A stretch of 64,000 bases of DNA from Sebastes aleutianus (GCA_916700875.1 CAKAKS010000062.1:6040373-6104372), one strand, 5' to 3'; counted from the first letter of the stretch, positions 46,792 to 60,340 are shown. Notes: generated by a model not told the origin, from the sequence alone. Program-made: numbers and translations.

Positions 46792-48530
46792 ACCCTGCAA
46801 CATGGAGGTACTGATGACAAACCAGAATGCAGTATATTTTCTTCTCTCAACAACACAACAACAAATAACAAGCCAACAAGGCTTCCAGCTGCACAGATGG
46901 GAGAGAGAAATATCAGGCAAAAGAACAAATTGCCTCAGTATGTAGTGCTGCTGTCCAGGGTGCTGAACCTGGGCGGCACCATTAGATGGACAGTGATAGG
47001 TTGACAGACACCTGTCAATGAAATAAACAAGTACCCAAAAACAAAACCTTTGCCACGAAGACACTCATTACAACAGAGATGTAGAGTCAAGTCACTTGAC
47101 TCATGACTTTGTATTTGATTCAACAAAATACATTTAAAAAAGACTTTAACACCGATGACTCATGACTTCACTTGGACCTACTGACTTGGAATAGCTTGAT
47201 ATCCTGTCCAAGCCCAAAGATTAAAATCTATGTTATAAAGAAAGCATGCATCCATCGTCTTAGACGATTAGAGGACGAATCGGTCGTTCTGTCTCAGTCG
47301 ACTAAGATTTCCTTAGCCGATTAATTTTTTTATGCTTTTCCAAGAAACTTGAGCATATCTCTGGTAAACACCAGATTTAAAGTGTTGCTTTTGTGTGATT
47401 CTCTGTGGAGAAACTCAGTTTCACAGATCTGTCGAACTGATCCAATCGATACGACAAAATCATATCAATAAGATCAACGAGACAAAAGTGTATCGAGTGT
47501 TAGTCGACTAAGAACTTCTTTGGTCGAGGACAGCCCTAGAGGAACTGTATTATAAGGCACTTTAGTTGAAATGTCAACTTTTCCACATGTCATTTCTGTT
47601 TGCTGTGTTTCTGCCGTCCTGCAGTACGGGCAGGGTGTGTGTGGCAGCGCCTGGTTTTGCTGGGAAACCCCGAGCTGTAACTGTGTGGGAGTGTTTGAAG
47701 GTGTTTGAAAACAGCATCCATCCTCTAAATGAAGCATGGAAAATGTTTTCAAACCAGAAGAGCTGTTATTTCACTCTTTCGGGGTGTCAGACCGAGTGCT
47801 GAAGTGTTTCTTTCTCACATGCTTTATTGCGTCGCTGTGTTTTCTTTTCCTTCAGACACCTTGAGGGGCCTCTAGATGGAAATTTACACTTTACATTCTC
47901 ATAAATTCTCACTTCATCCACAGAGACCGCCACTGAGGTCAACATGAGAAACAGATCAATCGCTAAAATTACAAGAAAACAATCATAGGAGGTCTGAGTT
48001 CATTGAAGCATGAAAGAAAATAGAAGATATATTTCTGCGCGCTACAATTATCACGAGTTTCATGGGTATAAAATTAATAAAAACAAGGAACACACCCTTC
48101 CTCAAGCCAAGTAATAAAAGCTACAAGCCGATAATCAATTATTCCCAAATTAATGAATATCCTGTCTTGTTGGAACACACCCACTCATCCAGCACAGCAC
48201 AAACACAACTCTCACACACACACATTCACACAGAGTGTGCTTCAGCGCTGTCTGTTTGACTTATTTTGCCTGGTTTAATGAGAAATATCACATTACCACA
48301 CATACTGTGAGCAGTGACGGCTGGATGGAATCTAGGCTGAAGAACGTCTGAAAAACTGAACCCAGAGCTGCACCAACTTTACTTTACTTACTTACTACTT
48401 AGTATGAGCAGTAGCAGCAGTAGTAGCAGGAACCAACACAGTCTCACGGCACTTATTTTTTTAAAAGATTAAAATTTAATCTGTTTGATTTGTGTACATA
48501 GACACAAATTTCACTTTTTTTTTGTGACTA
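46792..48530. other. intergenic spacer, mostly unrecognised
   Basis: No conserved exon. 47250-47540 (GACGATTAGAGGACGAATCG to GTCGACTAAGAACTTCTTTG) has the look of a degenerate dispersed element with ACTAAG/CTTAGT symmetry. Confidence 0.4.
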
Positions 48531-48535
48531 TAACA

Positions 48536-49554
48536 TATAACATAAATAAAAAATAAATGCAAAAATAAGTAAATAAAAAATACATGAATAAACAAAAAAT
48601 AAATGCATAAATAAATAAAATTAAAAATTAATAAAAAAATAAATACACAAATAAATAAAAGGGAAAATTAAACAGAAGAGTACATCATTAATGGAATTAA
48701 TACAAAGACAAATAAATAAAGAAGCAAATTAAAACAGAAATATCAATTAATGGCTATATTTATTTTTATATTATTTTTGCTACATTTCATGACACATTTA
48801 TTTATTTATCAAGTAATTTATTTATTTATTTTGGCAGGTTCCATCCTCCAAAAGTTTGGAAATAACTGAAATGGTTAGTCTGGATCTTTTGAAGTGGGTT
48901 GTATATATACTCTTGTGTTCTACGAGGTAAAATTACTGCTTTTGTGAATGTAGTCTGGTGGCTTAGAGCGATATAATGGCTTCAGTTCCCCTTCAAAAAA
49001 GGCTGACTGATGGCAAGGTAAAGAGGCTGTGGATGGGAGCAACAGAAAAATGTATTTAAGCCACCTAAAAAAATCTATATCAATTTATGTGTACACTATA
49101 TTTAGAATATTTTCACCGCTTTACCTTGCCGTCAGACAGCCCTTTCTGATGAGGGACTGAAGCCGTTCTATCTATTTCCCTTTTTTTTCGTGACGCTCAG
49201 CACGACTTTCAACAACATATTTTTAGTGCGTTTTCCTATGAATGTCCAGCAACACGTGATGTTAATTTCCGCTCCAGTCTTTTCAAAATAAAACTACTTA
49301 GTTAGGTTTAGCAATAAATCATCTTGGTTAGGTTTAGGCAAAAAGTTTGGGTTAAAATAACTTCAGAAGTGCTGTAACTTTAGTACAGAAGTTACGTGAC
49401 AAATAAATCAACTTTGACTTGGTCTCCTGGTGAAAGTCCTGTGTTTTTTGACTCACCCATCCAGCCTCTACCTCCTCCTTACACGGCGTTCACCGCTCTT
49501 TATACTTCCCGCTTCACAATTACGTGGATTACATACGAATTGATTTTGTGCTGT
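48536..49554. repeat. 1-kb duplicated block, copy B
   Basis: Matches 39487-40601 as described there. The left boundary falls in AAATAAATA sequence and the right one in CTTTATACTTCCCGCTTCAC, part of the CCTAAACCTAAC family. Confidence 0.85.
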
Positions 49555-50012
49555 CTGTCACAGCTCAATTCTATCTGTATTAGACTGTGGTGATGTGATT
49601 TACATGCATTTACAACTTCATCCCTACTTAATTCTGCGTATCACGCTGCATTACGTTTTGTAAGAAATGCAGGCTCACACACTCACAATTACAATCTTAA
49701 TCAATCTTTAGCATGGTCCTCTCTGTATCAGAGGAGAAAAATGCACCTGTTGCGATTTATTGCAAAGACGTTGTTAGGCAAACTACCTACTTATATCTCC
49801 AGCCTGTTATCCTTTCACACCAGCACTCTATAGCGATAGATCTACCAATCGGATTACTTTAAATGTCCCTTTGGGTGCACTCTGAGCTTGGTAAATTAGC
49901 TTTCTCTTTTTATTCACCCTGGGCATGGAATGAGCTGCAAAATATCATTGCCTTAGAAGTACTCCCTTCTTTGAATACCTTTTTAAAGGTCTTTTACAAA
50001 CTGCCCTGAAGG
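49555..50012 (+). pseudogene. degenerate LINE reverse-transcriptase C-terminal region
   Basis: Conceptual translation across stops and frame breaks gives LTLHYVL, NYLLIYLQPVILS and SELGKLAFSFYSPWAWNELQ, the pattern of the C-terminal part of non-LTR retrotransposon ORF2 in fish (…LPSYI…, …GK.AFSFYAP..WNELQ). No intact frame. The clade is not assigned. Confidence 0.65.
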
Positions 50013-50084
50013 AAACATGTTGCTGTTTTACATAATCCTTGACTGACGCTTTGTCAGACCCCCCCCCCGCGTCACTTTTTGGTC

Positions 50085-50300
50085 GCAGTAAACACGTTCT
50101 TAACGTTGTTAATTAAACAAAACCACTTGCTTAGAATTAGGCAACAAAACCACTATAGTTAGGTTTAGGAAAAAACAGCATGGTTGAGCTTAAAACTATT
50201 ACGTTTGTTAACTGAAAATGTGACTTGATGTTGTGAGCACAGGACACGAATAAACTCTTTGGTCTTTAAACTACGTCACCACAGCACTTTCCCTGTGCAT
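50085..50300. repeat. dispersed CCTAAACCTAAC-family fragment
   Basis: AGTTAGGTTTAGGAAAAAAC and AACTGAAAATGTGACTTGAT resemble the family, but it is truncated at both ends. Confidence 0.5.
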
Positions 50301-50428
50301 TTACTGTTGCCGTTGATGGGTTTACATTGTAGTTAATGGAAAGGTGCGTTGCATTGCGACACTATAGGGTGCCTGTGTAGCGGTTTTGAAAGTGTCGGTA
50401 TTTGACGCCTTGGGAGTGAAAAAAAGAA

Positions 50429-50684
50429 AAACATGCAGACATGCACAAACAGGATCTTTACACACGCATTAATGGAGAGGTGGCAGAGCAAGGGGGCTGC
50501 CCATGGACAGGCGCCCCGAGCAGTTGGGGGTTTGCTCAAGTAGTGCCCCTGGTAGTGCCCAGGAGACAAACTGGCACCTCTCCAGGTACCAGTCCACACT
50601 CCGTACTCGATCCATGCAGGGACTTGAACTGGCAGCCATCCGGTTTCCAAGCCAAGTCTCTACAGACTGAGCTACTGCCGCCCC
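50429..50684 (-). mobile_element. tRNA-derived SINE, second type
   Basis: Minus strand: GGGGCGGCAGTAGCTCAGTC head (A box), GGCTGCCAGTTCAAGTCCCT (B box), then CTGGTACCTGGAGAGGTGCC and CAACTGCTCGGGGCGCCTGT. A different SINE family from the HE1-like copies. Not a tRNA gene, since the anticodon arm does not fold as in a true tRNA. Confidence 0.8.
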
Positions 50685-50849
50685 AAAGAACGGGCTGTGT
50701 TGCCTTTTTTTAGATGTGTTCTAACATGTGAAATAGTTTTTACATGAAACTGCTCAGGCTGTTCTCATTCACTGTTCGTCCTTATACCTACAAAAAGTAA
50801 TGCACTGTAATTCATATACAACCCATGTAGGCTAACCGTGATGCAGGAC

Positions 50850-51190
50850 GTGCAGGCCTGCCGGTAAGGGAGTCAGATGACGTAGTATAAAGAGCAACAA
50901 AGTCCAGGTAGGGAGGAGGTCGGCTTGGATGGATGGGTCAAACAAACATGGAACTTTCACCCAGGAGATCGCAGTTTGTGTCCCCTGTGAAACAAAAAGT
51001 CAATGTCGACCTATTTTACCTTACTTTTGCTATGTAACTTGCGTACTTAACTAATGCCACCTATGTAACCTACATAACTAATATAGTTATTTTATGTAGC
51101 AAACATACTTATTTTATCCCAAACCGCAATCTTTTCCTAAACCTAACCAAGTAGTTTTGTTGCCTAAACAACAGGTTTTGCACTGCAGGG
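50850..51190. repeat. dispersed CCTAAACCTAAC-family copy
   Basis: TAGGGAGGAGGTCGGCTTGG, CCCAGGAGATCGCAGTTTGT and CTTTTCCTAAACCTAACCAA in the orientation of 45928-46543. Confidence 0.75.
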
Positions 51191-51540
51191 GCTTGCGCAT
51201 TCAACGTAAACGGATGGGACACTAAAATAAATTCCTCAGCTCTGCTGGAAGATCCCTTGTGGCAGTATACTATGCTCAAATGTATGCCCAAACTCTGAAA
51301 GTTTGGTTGTGTGCACATCACCTTGAGAGCCTCTGCTACCTACAGCTACCCATAACACCCTTCTCTGCTTACTGTGAATTTGCAAAGATGTTTACATGTA
51401 TCTCCGCTGAAGCATGATTCCAGGTGTAGTCCACACCTGAGTCGACCTACTGTACCATTATTGGCAGAAATTGGAATATCTTATTAATAAATATGTTTTC
51501 TTTAGTGTATAATCACCTGAAAATAAGAATTGTTGTGTTT

Positions 51541-51796
51541 TTGTTACCTTAGCCGTTTATATCTACATACGGAGCGGGTCCTCTTCACAGAGCCGACCGC
51601 CATGTTTCTACAGTAGCCCAGAACAGACAAACCTAACACTGGCTCTAGATAGGGACATTTGTGTTTCACGTTTTCATGTTTTCACGTCAGCCTCCGTAGT
51701 TCTTCTACACGCTTGCTACACGGGAGGAGTTTCAGTTGGTTGCAACCCGCAACCTCACCGCTAGATGCCGTCAAACCCTACACAATGCACCTTTAA
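51541..51796. repeat. MITE-like dispersed repeat
   Basis: GCCGACCGCCATGTTTCTAC, then GGTTGCAACCCGCAACCTCA and CCTACACAATGCACCTTTAA, a pattern common in percomorph repeats. No coding capacity. Confidence 0.5.
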
Positions 51797-52929
51797 GTTT
51801 CTCAATCCAAGTTGTTAAATCTCATTTTGAACCAGGTGTGTTAGTTATAGTGACAACAGAATAGTAAACTCCATATATTCCACAGGGAAACACAATCGTA
51901 TTGTTAATCTGCACCTGATTGTGACTTGCGTGAGACTGCAGTAGTTGGTCAGTTATCAGTTATCGTACATAAGCTGAAAGATAATATGGTAATTTTCTAT
52001 TTTGTATAGAAAGTATAGGGCAGCAGCAGTACTATGAGTTACAGTGGGCTGTGTGTTGTTAGGTGTGTGTGTTTGTGTTTATGTCTGTTGCTTGCTCAGC
52101 ACAGCACAGACACACACACACACACACACACACACCCCTGGTGCTTGTGTTGCTCGAGGCCCCCTCTGGTGCTGTTAAGTGAGTCCTGAGTGAGACTGAT
52201 GGGGGTCAAGACCCTCATACACACACACTCACACTGACACACACACATGTACACGCTCACAATACTGTGTTAAGCATTTCTAACGTGTATACACACACAC
52301 ACATACACACACACACACCCACACACAGCACCAGAGTCTTTACCCCGAGGCAGTACAGTGTCAGACCCCCCACCCAGAGCTGCAGCTGTGCCAACTCTAC
52401 ACACACTCATATACACACTCTCCCCCTCTGAGTGCATGCTGAGTCCGTGTGTGTATCGCATACATGTTAGTGTGTGTGTGCGTGTGTGTGTGTGTGTGTA
52501 AACGGTCATGAACTCGCCAGGCAGGAGAAACAAAAAGCCTCACGTCTGCCTGCAGCGCTCACCTCCCTCCTCCTTTTCCCTGTTGTGTTTTCATTTTCTT
52601 TTATTGTCTCTTTTTCATCCCCGTCACGTCCGTTTCATCGTCTTCGGCTACAAGCAGGCAGAGCAAGAGATGGATGAATGGATTCAGAAGTGGAGGGAGA
52701 AAGAGAGATGTGATTGTTGTTTTTTTTTACTCACCGCGTTTCTACTCTACTACTCTAGGTGTAATTCACAATTATTTACATCCTAATTCAAAAGATTTAT
52801 TTCAGTAAGAAAATATAGCGTAAGCAGACAAACAGACAGACAGACAGACAGAGTGATGACTGAGCCTGATGTCGGAGACCATTAGCAGTTTATGCACTGT
52901 GGATTAGGCTATTATTATTATTATATTAA
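51797..52929. other. intergenic region with CA/GT arrays
   Basis: CA arrays near 52108-52135 and 52290-52325, a GT array near 52469-52500 and a CAGA run near 52832-52850. No gene recognised. Confidence 0.5.
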
Positions 52930-53431
52930 TAGGGCTGTCAATCGATTAAAATATTTAATCACGATTAATTGCAAATCAATTTATCTGTTCAAAATGTACC
53001 TTAAAGGGAGATTTGTCAAGTATTCAATACTATTATCAACATGGGATTAAACAAATATGCTGCTTTATGCAAATGTATGTATATATTTATTATTATAAAT
53101 CAATTAACAACACAAAACAATGACAGATATAGTCCAGAAACCCTCACAGGTACTGCATTTAGCATAGAAAATATGCTCAAATCATAACATGGCAAACTGC
53201 AGCCCAACAGGCAACAACAGCTTTCAGTGTGTCAGTGTGCTGACTTGACTATGACTCTCCCAAAACTGCATGTGATTATCATAAAGTGGGCATGTCTGTA
53301 AAGGGGAGACTCGTGGGTACCCATAGAACACATTTTCATTCACATATCTCAAGGTCAGAGGTCAGAGGTCAACAAAATGGTTGGTACCAATGGATTCATT
53401 AGGTTTTCTAGTTTCTTATGATACATGTATC

Positions 53432-53472
<41 letters not shown>

Positions 53473-53475
53473 TTA
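52930..53475. mobile_element. hAT-type MITE, TAGGGCTGTCAA family, ending in a TA array
   Basis: Starts TAGGGCTGTCAATCGATTAA and is collinear with 44769-45354 up to GGTTGGTACCAATGGATTCA. It then breaks off near a TA microsatellite at 53430-53475. Confidence 0.75.
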
Positions 53476-53534
53476 TTAATAATATTATCCACTACCAGCT
53501 CTTTACTGATACAGTATTAAACTTCTAGTGGTTG

Positions 53535-53800
53535 TTGTGGCACAATGCTATGAAGCGCTCCATCATGCCTCCGTACTCCCCTTTGTGCTTGTCAATACAT
53601 CTGACGATGGAGGCATTATCAGAGGTGATTGGTAGGTTCCTGAGTTGAAGTGAGTCTCATGTTTATTGAACAGGAACGGTAACAGTACGGTTCCTTGGGG
53701 TGCACCAGTGCTGCTCATCACCACCTTTGAGACGCAGCCATTCAAGCGGACATACTGCGACCAGCCTCTGAGGTATAGTCTGTAAAAGACCCTGTTAATA
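53535..53800 (-). pseudogene. degenerate LINE reverse-transcriptase fragment
   Basis: The minus strand encodes RGWSQYVRLNGCVSKVVMSS followed by TGAPQGTVLLPFLF, the conserved TGAPQGTVLSPFLF region of fish non-LTR reverse transcriptases, then degenerates. A short remnant without a functional frame. Confidence 0.75.
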
Positions 53801-54120
53801 GGTCTGGACGATACACTTATCTCCTGTTTCAATACTATCACGATACTTGGGTACCGATTTGATATGTATTATGATTCAATATTATGATTTATTGAGATTT
53901 TTGTTAACTTTTCTTAACCCTAGACCATGGGAAAAGGTTGAATCATACACTTCTAGGGACTTTTACTTTGGAAAATCTCTAAATTGATTCAGTAAAAATG
54001 TTTGATTTTCAGCATGTATGTAGTCAGAGATGTCCTGAAGTCAAATATATCCGTCATTGTCAGGCATTATTTATTACATTTTTTTCCAGCAACTCAAAAA
54101 GCAAAGAATAAAGACATTTC
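53801..54120. repeat. hAT-like end fragment and spacer
   Basis: CTGGACGATACACTTATCTC and CACGATACTTGGGTACCGAT resemble the ends of a fish hAT-type repeat. No partner end found. Confidence 0.4.
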
Positions 54121-54634
54121 CCTCACAATTTGGTATTTTCCTTTTTAATTTATAAGGACATGTAATGTTTTATACTTCTGGTGAATATAATCCAATCCAA
54201 TGTAAATGTGAAATACCGATTGTTACACACTCTGAATGTAATTAAGAGAACTGGACCGTGGGGCTTGTGGGTCAATCCCTGCTCACACAGCATCAATCCA
54301 GCCCTATTAGCAATGACAAGAGGGTAAAATGCTAATATTGTTACCAATACTGTTATGCCATTTGTCTGACGAAACATCAATAATCCACCAACCTGTCGAT
54401 TTTTCTCTCCCTCTCTCAATTTCTTTTTTTTTTTTACTTTTCCTTCTATAACACGTATCTGTCTCTATTAGTACATTGATGCCATATTTTAAAGGTCTAT
54501 ACCTACTGTGGCTGTTGATCTCCTTTTCCCTCTTTCTCTCTTCATGTCTCTCTGATCACCAATATGTAAATATCTTTCATATAGTCGTTAGTGGAAACTG
54601 ACATCACCATGAAAACAGCAACATTGCTCATTTG

Positions 54635-54835
54635 GTCAAAGAATTTTAAACAACCAACGAGTGTTATTTTGGGGCTGGGCCCCTTAGTTACTGCCCTCAA
54701 AAAAATGTCATTCCAATCCATTGCGGACTTTTGGAGTTATCCTCCAAACGGACAAACCAACAAACCAACAAACAAACCAATGCCGGTGAAAACATAACCT
54801 CCTTCCTAGGCCTTCGGCCTTGGTGGAGGTAATTA
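54635..54835 (+). mobile_element. RTE-type LINE 3' end
   Basis: CATTGCGGACTTTTGGAGTT, ACAAACCAACAAACCAACAA and the end GGCCTTGGTGGAGGTAATTA are characteristic of the 3' region of RTE-like elements in animals. Confidence 0.55.
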
Positions 54836-55620
54836 ACATAATCCATATTGAAATGTGTTTCTGTTTATCACTATCAAACAGGTCTGAAGTATTTAGGTTG
54901 AAAAGTTTTAGACTAAAAATAGTTCTAATGGCATCTAAGAGTACAAATAGTAGTAAACATTATGCTTAATCTGTGTTATGATTAAGAAGGGTATCCTTGG
55001 AAAGTGTCCTACCCTGTAAAGGGTCCCTGGCCCCAAAACGTTTGAGCAGCCCTGGCCTAAGCTAAAGTAAAATAGGCCTATTTTATTGAGTTTCCTTTTA
55101 GCGAAATGCTCTGAGTGAATTTGCCTCTGGTAAAGCTGTGTATATGTCTAGGGCTTTTATTCTGAAAGGTAAGAGTGGAAGAAGTAGATGGGGTCTGCGC
55201 TGACTTCATCAAGGTTGAAAAAAGTAATAAAGTTTGTCTTCTTGGTTATGACTACTCTGTGTTGTTGTACACTGTAGTGTACGTTTTGAATATGTCCGTT
55301 CCGCACAACGTGATTTGTTGAATTGGTTGATGTCTTTATTTGCAATGTGAAAGATCAGAAAAATCGTTCCTAAAACAAGATTACATCACTTTTTCATAAT
55401 ATTCACATTCTGTGTGAAAATACTCATGGTAAAAACAATAGTTTGAAAAAAATATATTGACATGCGCCTCCTGTGTGTAAAGGCCTTCAGAGAAATGTTT
55501 TTCCCAGTTTGAGGAAAACTATCATATTAGTATCAACATACTTTTGGCCACATAATGTAACGTCACATTTATGTTATGCCATTTATTAAAGTGCATTACT
55601 TGTCTTCCTATCTGTGGGTA

Positions 55621-55656
55621 CCCCCCCCCCCCCCCCTCTCTCTCTCTCTCTCTCTG
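55621..55656. repeat. C16 run followed by a CT array
   Basis: Sixteen C then about ten CT units. The minus strand is GA followed by G16, the same arrangement as at 41936-41978. Confidence 0.95.
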
Positions 55657-55999
55657 TGCAATATGTAATTTAGTTACGTATACATTAATACTATTTAGTT
55701 TGGGAGGTGTCCATGGTCTTTGCCCAGATGTCGATTTCTGTCCCATTTCTCAGTGCCTCACTCTGATTTACAATATCGTTACTAATACATTTATGTCATT
55801 ACTTCTCCACCCACGTGTCAATTTCTCCTTTCCGCTTGGAGAATTTTGAAGAGAAGATCATTGATTATTGGGCACAGACGTCAATGCAGATCAATAGTTC
55901 ACTTATGGACGGCTTCGGGTCGAATCAGGAAGAGACCGGACTGGAAGAATCCAAACTGAAGCTGAAAACAATTTATGTTCTCAATATCAGTCAGTGTTT

Positions 56000-56400
56000 G
56001 GTCTGGTAACACTTTATAATAACCATCATTTATAATTGGTAATTAAACTTAGTTATTTTACAGTCAACAAACAATGAAATGACAATTAATAATGTTTATT
56101 AATTATTAGTAAAATTATAATTTGTTGTTTTATCATGAGTTTGTGTAATATGAAATTAGTTTATAAATTCTGCACACATTATAACAATTTATAAACTATA
56201 TTAAGTATTTGTTAATGATTAACAAATTATATGTGAACCTTTAAGAAATCATTTGTTAAACATCTATAAACATTACATAGATAGATGGAGCAGAAACCAA
56301 TTATTAACTATTGACAAAGTATTATTTATCTATTTAAATAATGTTTATAGATGCTTTACAAAGTATTTATTAACCATTTAACAACGCGTACAGCGTAGCC
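56000..56400. repeat. AT-rich dispersed element
   Basis: GTAACACTTTATAATAACCA start, with inner repeats such as CATCTATAAACATTACATAG and its inverse AATGTTTATAGATGC. Common in fish genomes and non-coding. Confidence 0.5.
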
Positions 56401-56929
56401 TATACCGCCAACTTCTGACAAAACTAGAGTTGATGGAAACGTGCCTAATTCGCATTTTGTTTTTGCGACATTTCAAAAGTTCACTTAAAATGTGCATGAC
56501 AATTGAATGGAAACACGGCTAATGACAATGCTAACATGCTGATCCCTTTGTTCCCCATGAAATTTAATTTTGAATACTTTGGATTATGACTATATACCTG
56601 TAAAACTAATGACATTCCCGTCAGTCTCAGCTGTACTTATTAGCAAGTGTTAGCATGAACAACAGCATGTTAGCATGTAAGTACAACCCCAGAGGGCAGT
56701 AAGCGTGGCTGTAGACTCTTCACAGTGTTTCATGTTTAGGGTTTTTTGAGTTTGCTGAAATATATTCAGTGTTTGCCCTAAAGTCTACAAATTGTGAGTT
56801 TGTAATGTACTTTTGTATTACCCTCAAAAATGCAACCTTTGTCTCAGTAGAGACGTATGTATGCCACGATAATGCGCAAGGCATTTGGCGTGCAATACAA
56901 ACCTTTTCTCACTTATGGCAGGCGGGTGG

Positions 56930-57165
56930 GAGGTGGATGGGTCCAACAAACATAGGACTTTTAACCAGGAGGCCGGTGTTCGAGGCCGGTGTTTTGTTTT
57001 GTAAGCTTTGTTAGTGACGTTTGTCACATTTTTTAGTGACGTTTGTGACGTGTTTTCCGTATTTATGTAACATTGTTTCCGTATATATTTATTTTAAGCG
57101 CAAGCATGACGTTTTTTCCTGAACATAACTAAGTGGTTTTGTTTCCTAAACCTAAGCAGGACCAG
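56930..57165. repeat. dispersed CCTAAACCTAAC-family copy
   Basis: CCAGGAGGCCGGTGTTCGAG, ACGTGTTTTCCGTATTTATG and GTTTTGTTTCCTAAACCTAA. Confidence 0.7.
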
Positions 57166-57290
57166 CTTAAAGCATAGGCCATATAGGCTGTCGACTAGGG
57201 TGCTGGTCGCCCCCTAAAAAAATAAATGAATTAAATAATAATAAAAAAATGACAGTAGGCGCCTCATTTTCTGCATTGAGGTAACGATTA

Positions 57291-57334
<44 letters not shown>

Positions 57335-57655
57335 AGGAAATACACATTTCAGCCCCGTAACACTCTTTTTCACCCTTTTTCCTCTGCCGGGCTGCACTTA
57401 TTTGTTAATAAAAGTGAGGTAAATTGTGGTGAAACTGACTAATCACTTTTAAGCCAACAATATCAGGGACCAATCGTTTATTCATATTATAATAAATACA
57501 GTTATTCATGAAAATAAAAAGTCAATTTTTTTCTTGAAACCATTGTGATGTCTGATGTGTTTTGCAGTACACAGGGATAGGGTTAGGGTTCTGGAGGCCG
57601 CCATGTGGGGGGAAGGGAGGTACCGGTGCACCAACAGGGCTAGAGCCGGCCCTGA
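57166..57655. repeat. dispersed repeat with telomere-like motif, copy 2, and GAAA array
   Basis: GAAA array at 57291-57334 followed by AAGCCAACAATATCAGGGAC and GGGATAGGGTTAGGGTTCTG, the reverse complement of the element at 7500-7860. Confidence 0.7.
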
Positions 57656-57800
57656 ACATAAGTCAGGGGTTTTGTTGCCTCAACCTAACAGTGGATGTTA
57701 CTGCAGTTTGGATGCGTGGTGTAGAAATGACACGGCAAAAGGCTAAAATGCGTCCTCATGACGCGCATACACCTTCCCGGGAGACCGCGTTGGTCTCAGA
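57655..57800. repeat. dispersed CCTAAACCTAAC-family fragment
   Basis: TTTTGTTGCCTCAACCTAAC and CCCGGGAGACCGCGTTGGTC indicate a short member of the family. Confidence 0.5.
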
Positions 57801-57997
57801 CGTTGTAAACACTTTCGGTTCTACAAGTATTTTGGTATTCCTCCTCTCCACTGTATGTCTAACTATTCTCTTAAATGTCCATTCATCCTCTCTCTCTCTC
57901 TTTGTCTCTCTCTGTCTTTCTGTGTCCCTCCCTCCAGGAAGCAGAGGGTGTGTTAGGTAGCTAATGGCTGGAGGCTTTTTATTCCTCCCAGCCTCTA

Positions 57998-58002
57998 ATG
58001 TG

Positions 58003-58057
<55 letters not shown>

Positions 58058-58269
58058 CACACACGCATGCACACCCTCACACACACATGCACGCCCTCAC
58101 ACACACACACACAGATGGACACCTACACACCCAAATCCCGCTGTGACATCATGATGGAGTGTCAGGTGCTGCTGGCTAATTTCTGCCTCGATGCGAGTGT
58201 GCAGGAGAGGTAGAGTGGATGGGTATGAATACTAAACAGCCAGCTAATGATATCTACTTTGTGTGTGGT

Positions 58270-58315
<46 letters not shown>

Positions 58316-58417
58316 CAGCTAGCTAATGATATCTATTTTCTTAGTGAACAAGCCCACTGTGTATCTCGATTCTCTGCAGAGGCAACTGCTGTTTTCCACC
58401 TCTCCTGCTGACTGCAC

Positions 58418-58461
<44 letters not shown>
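57998..58461. repeat. cluster of CA/GT microsatellites
   Basis: CA arrays at 58004-58113 (with GC interruptions) and 58415-58461, and a GT array at 58265-58315. Confidence 0.95.
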
Positions 58462-59355
58462 GGTGGAATAGACGTATCACCATAAACATTCATCCTGCTC
58501 CCACAATGCATTTAGGCAGCCTGGCATACAAAATGGCTGTGGCTATAACTGAGTGATGGTGAGATTCCAGTTGGCACGAGGTTGTGAGCTCGTTTTACTG
58601 AGCAGAATGGATATGTGGGTTTTTTCTTCTTCTTTTGTATTTTTTTTTTTTTTCACAAGATATTGGAGGAAGCAGAACAATTACATCTATGTCTTGTTGT
58701 GACAACTTGGAGGCGCCCGTTTTTGCAACACCCGCAGCCGAAAGTGGGGTGACGTGGGAAAATCTGTAAGCCCAAATGACACAGTTCCTCTGAAGAATAA
58801 GGTGCAGCGCTGTTCTATAATGACTGTTGTCTCTCAGAAGCAAAGGTGGAAGGAATGTGATGATGACCGATCAAAAAGGACGTCAGGAATGGGATAGATC
58901 ATAAAATGCCCTCACTACCAAAAACAAAACTAAACTCCCACATAACTAATCAGGCCAGCAGAATAATTAGTTCACCCCAAACTACCCTATCTATCAAGTC
59001 CCACTGACCCGGATCCATCCTTCCATCCTTCCATCCATCTACTGGGCAGCACCGGAAAGCAGGTTAAAGACTAGAAGACTAGAAGCAGCCCGTTGATCTG
59101 GCATCTTACAGTATATGAGTGAAGCTGTCCATTGATTAATTGGACATTAATATAAAAAGAGAGATGTTTTCTGTTTTACTGAAAAACAGATGATGTCTGA
59201 AGGCTAAATCCCTCTCCTGTTTCTCCTCCTCTGTGTGACACACACACATCACTACTACCCCCGTGTCATGACCTTTGACTTCCCCTAGTGATGTCATTCC
59301 TTTGGCCTGAGGCAAATTGACTCCCTGTAGACATGGATACAGGGACCCTCTGCTG

Positions 59356-59392
<37 letters not shown>

Positions 59393-59918
59393 AGATGTGT
59401 TCATGTTGTTGTCTAGGAGTTGTGTATGTGTGTGTGTGTTCAGTGTATAGAGTGTAAGTTGCTCTGTGTGTGGCCCTGTGTTTGGTCCATTTACACACAG
59501 GACCTGCTGCTGTCCCATAATCAGATTGTAATATTCCTAATGACATTATCAGAACTCTACTGCAGACTATGACTGATGGAGAACAAAGTCAGTCTGTCTC
59601 GTACACACACGCACACAGACACACACAGACACACACACACACACACACACAGATGCACAGAGGTTCTGGCAGATGCATAAATAATCTCTCTCTTCTATCT
59701 CTCACACTTACACAGACACACACTTCTCAGGATGCCGTTCATCACTGTGGCAACAGCAGCAGGCTGGGAGGCTGACCTTTCACCCCTCCATAGGTCAGGT
59801 CCCAGGGGTCGGCATGGCAACGATCCCTGTTGTTTGAAAAGGAAGACATGTGGGCATCTGGCTTGAAACAAGGAAGGTCTGTGTGCATTGTTTTTTGTTT
59901 ACATATATATACATACAG

Positions 59919-59975
<57 letters not shown>

Positions 59976-60340
59976 TTTGCAAATGCAAACCACAGGGATA
60001 ACAAAAACATCATGCATTAAGGCACACTCACATGAAATTGAGGGACTCACAAGAGGTAGATTATTAAAAAAGAAGCAGCGGAGACTCATAAATTGACTTT
60101 TCTTTCTGTAATAAGGGCCAAACTCCAAAAACTCTGGATCCTACATGTGCCACGATGCAAGTCGATAGCACCTTCTCATGGGACCCTCCCTGCCTCATAA
60201 ACGCCCACTTCTTTAAACCTCTATACCCGCAGTTTGTAACAGGTTTTCTGTTACAAATTCTGAAGCCCATGCTGAGATAACCCCCATGACATCATCATGG
60301 TTATATTTTCAAACTTGGGATACAACCAATCAGAGCTGAT
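58462..60340. other. intergenic region with CA/GT and TA arrays
   Basis: GT at 59359-59393, CA at 59604-59652 and a TA array at 59926-59972. No conserved exon or RNA gene recognised. Confidence 0.5.

Noticed and set aside
50610..50684. Possible tRNA gene on the minus strand
   Set aside because: tRNA-like head of a second SINE family. It is followed by the SINE body and lacks a proper cloverleaf.
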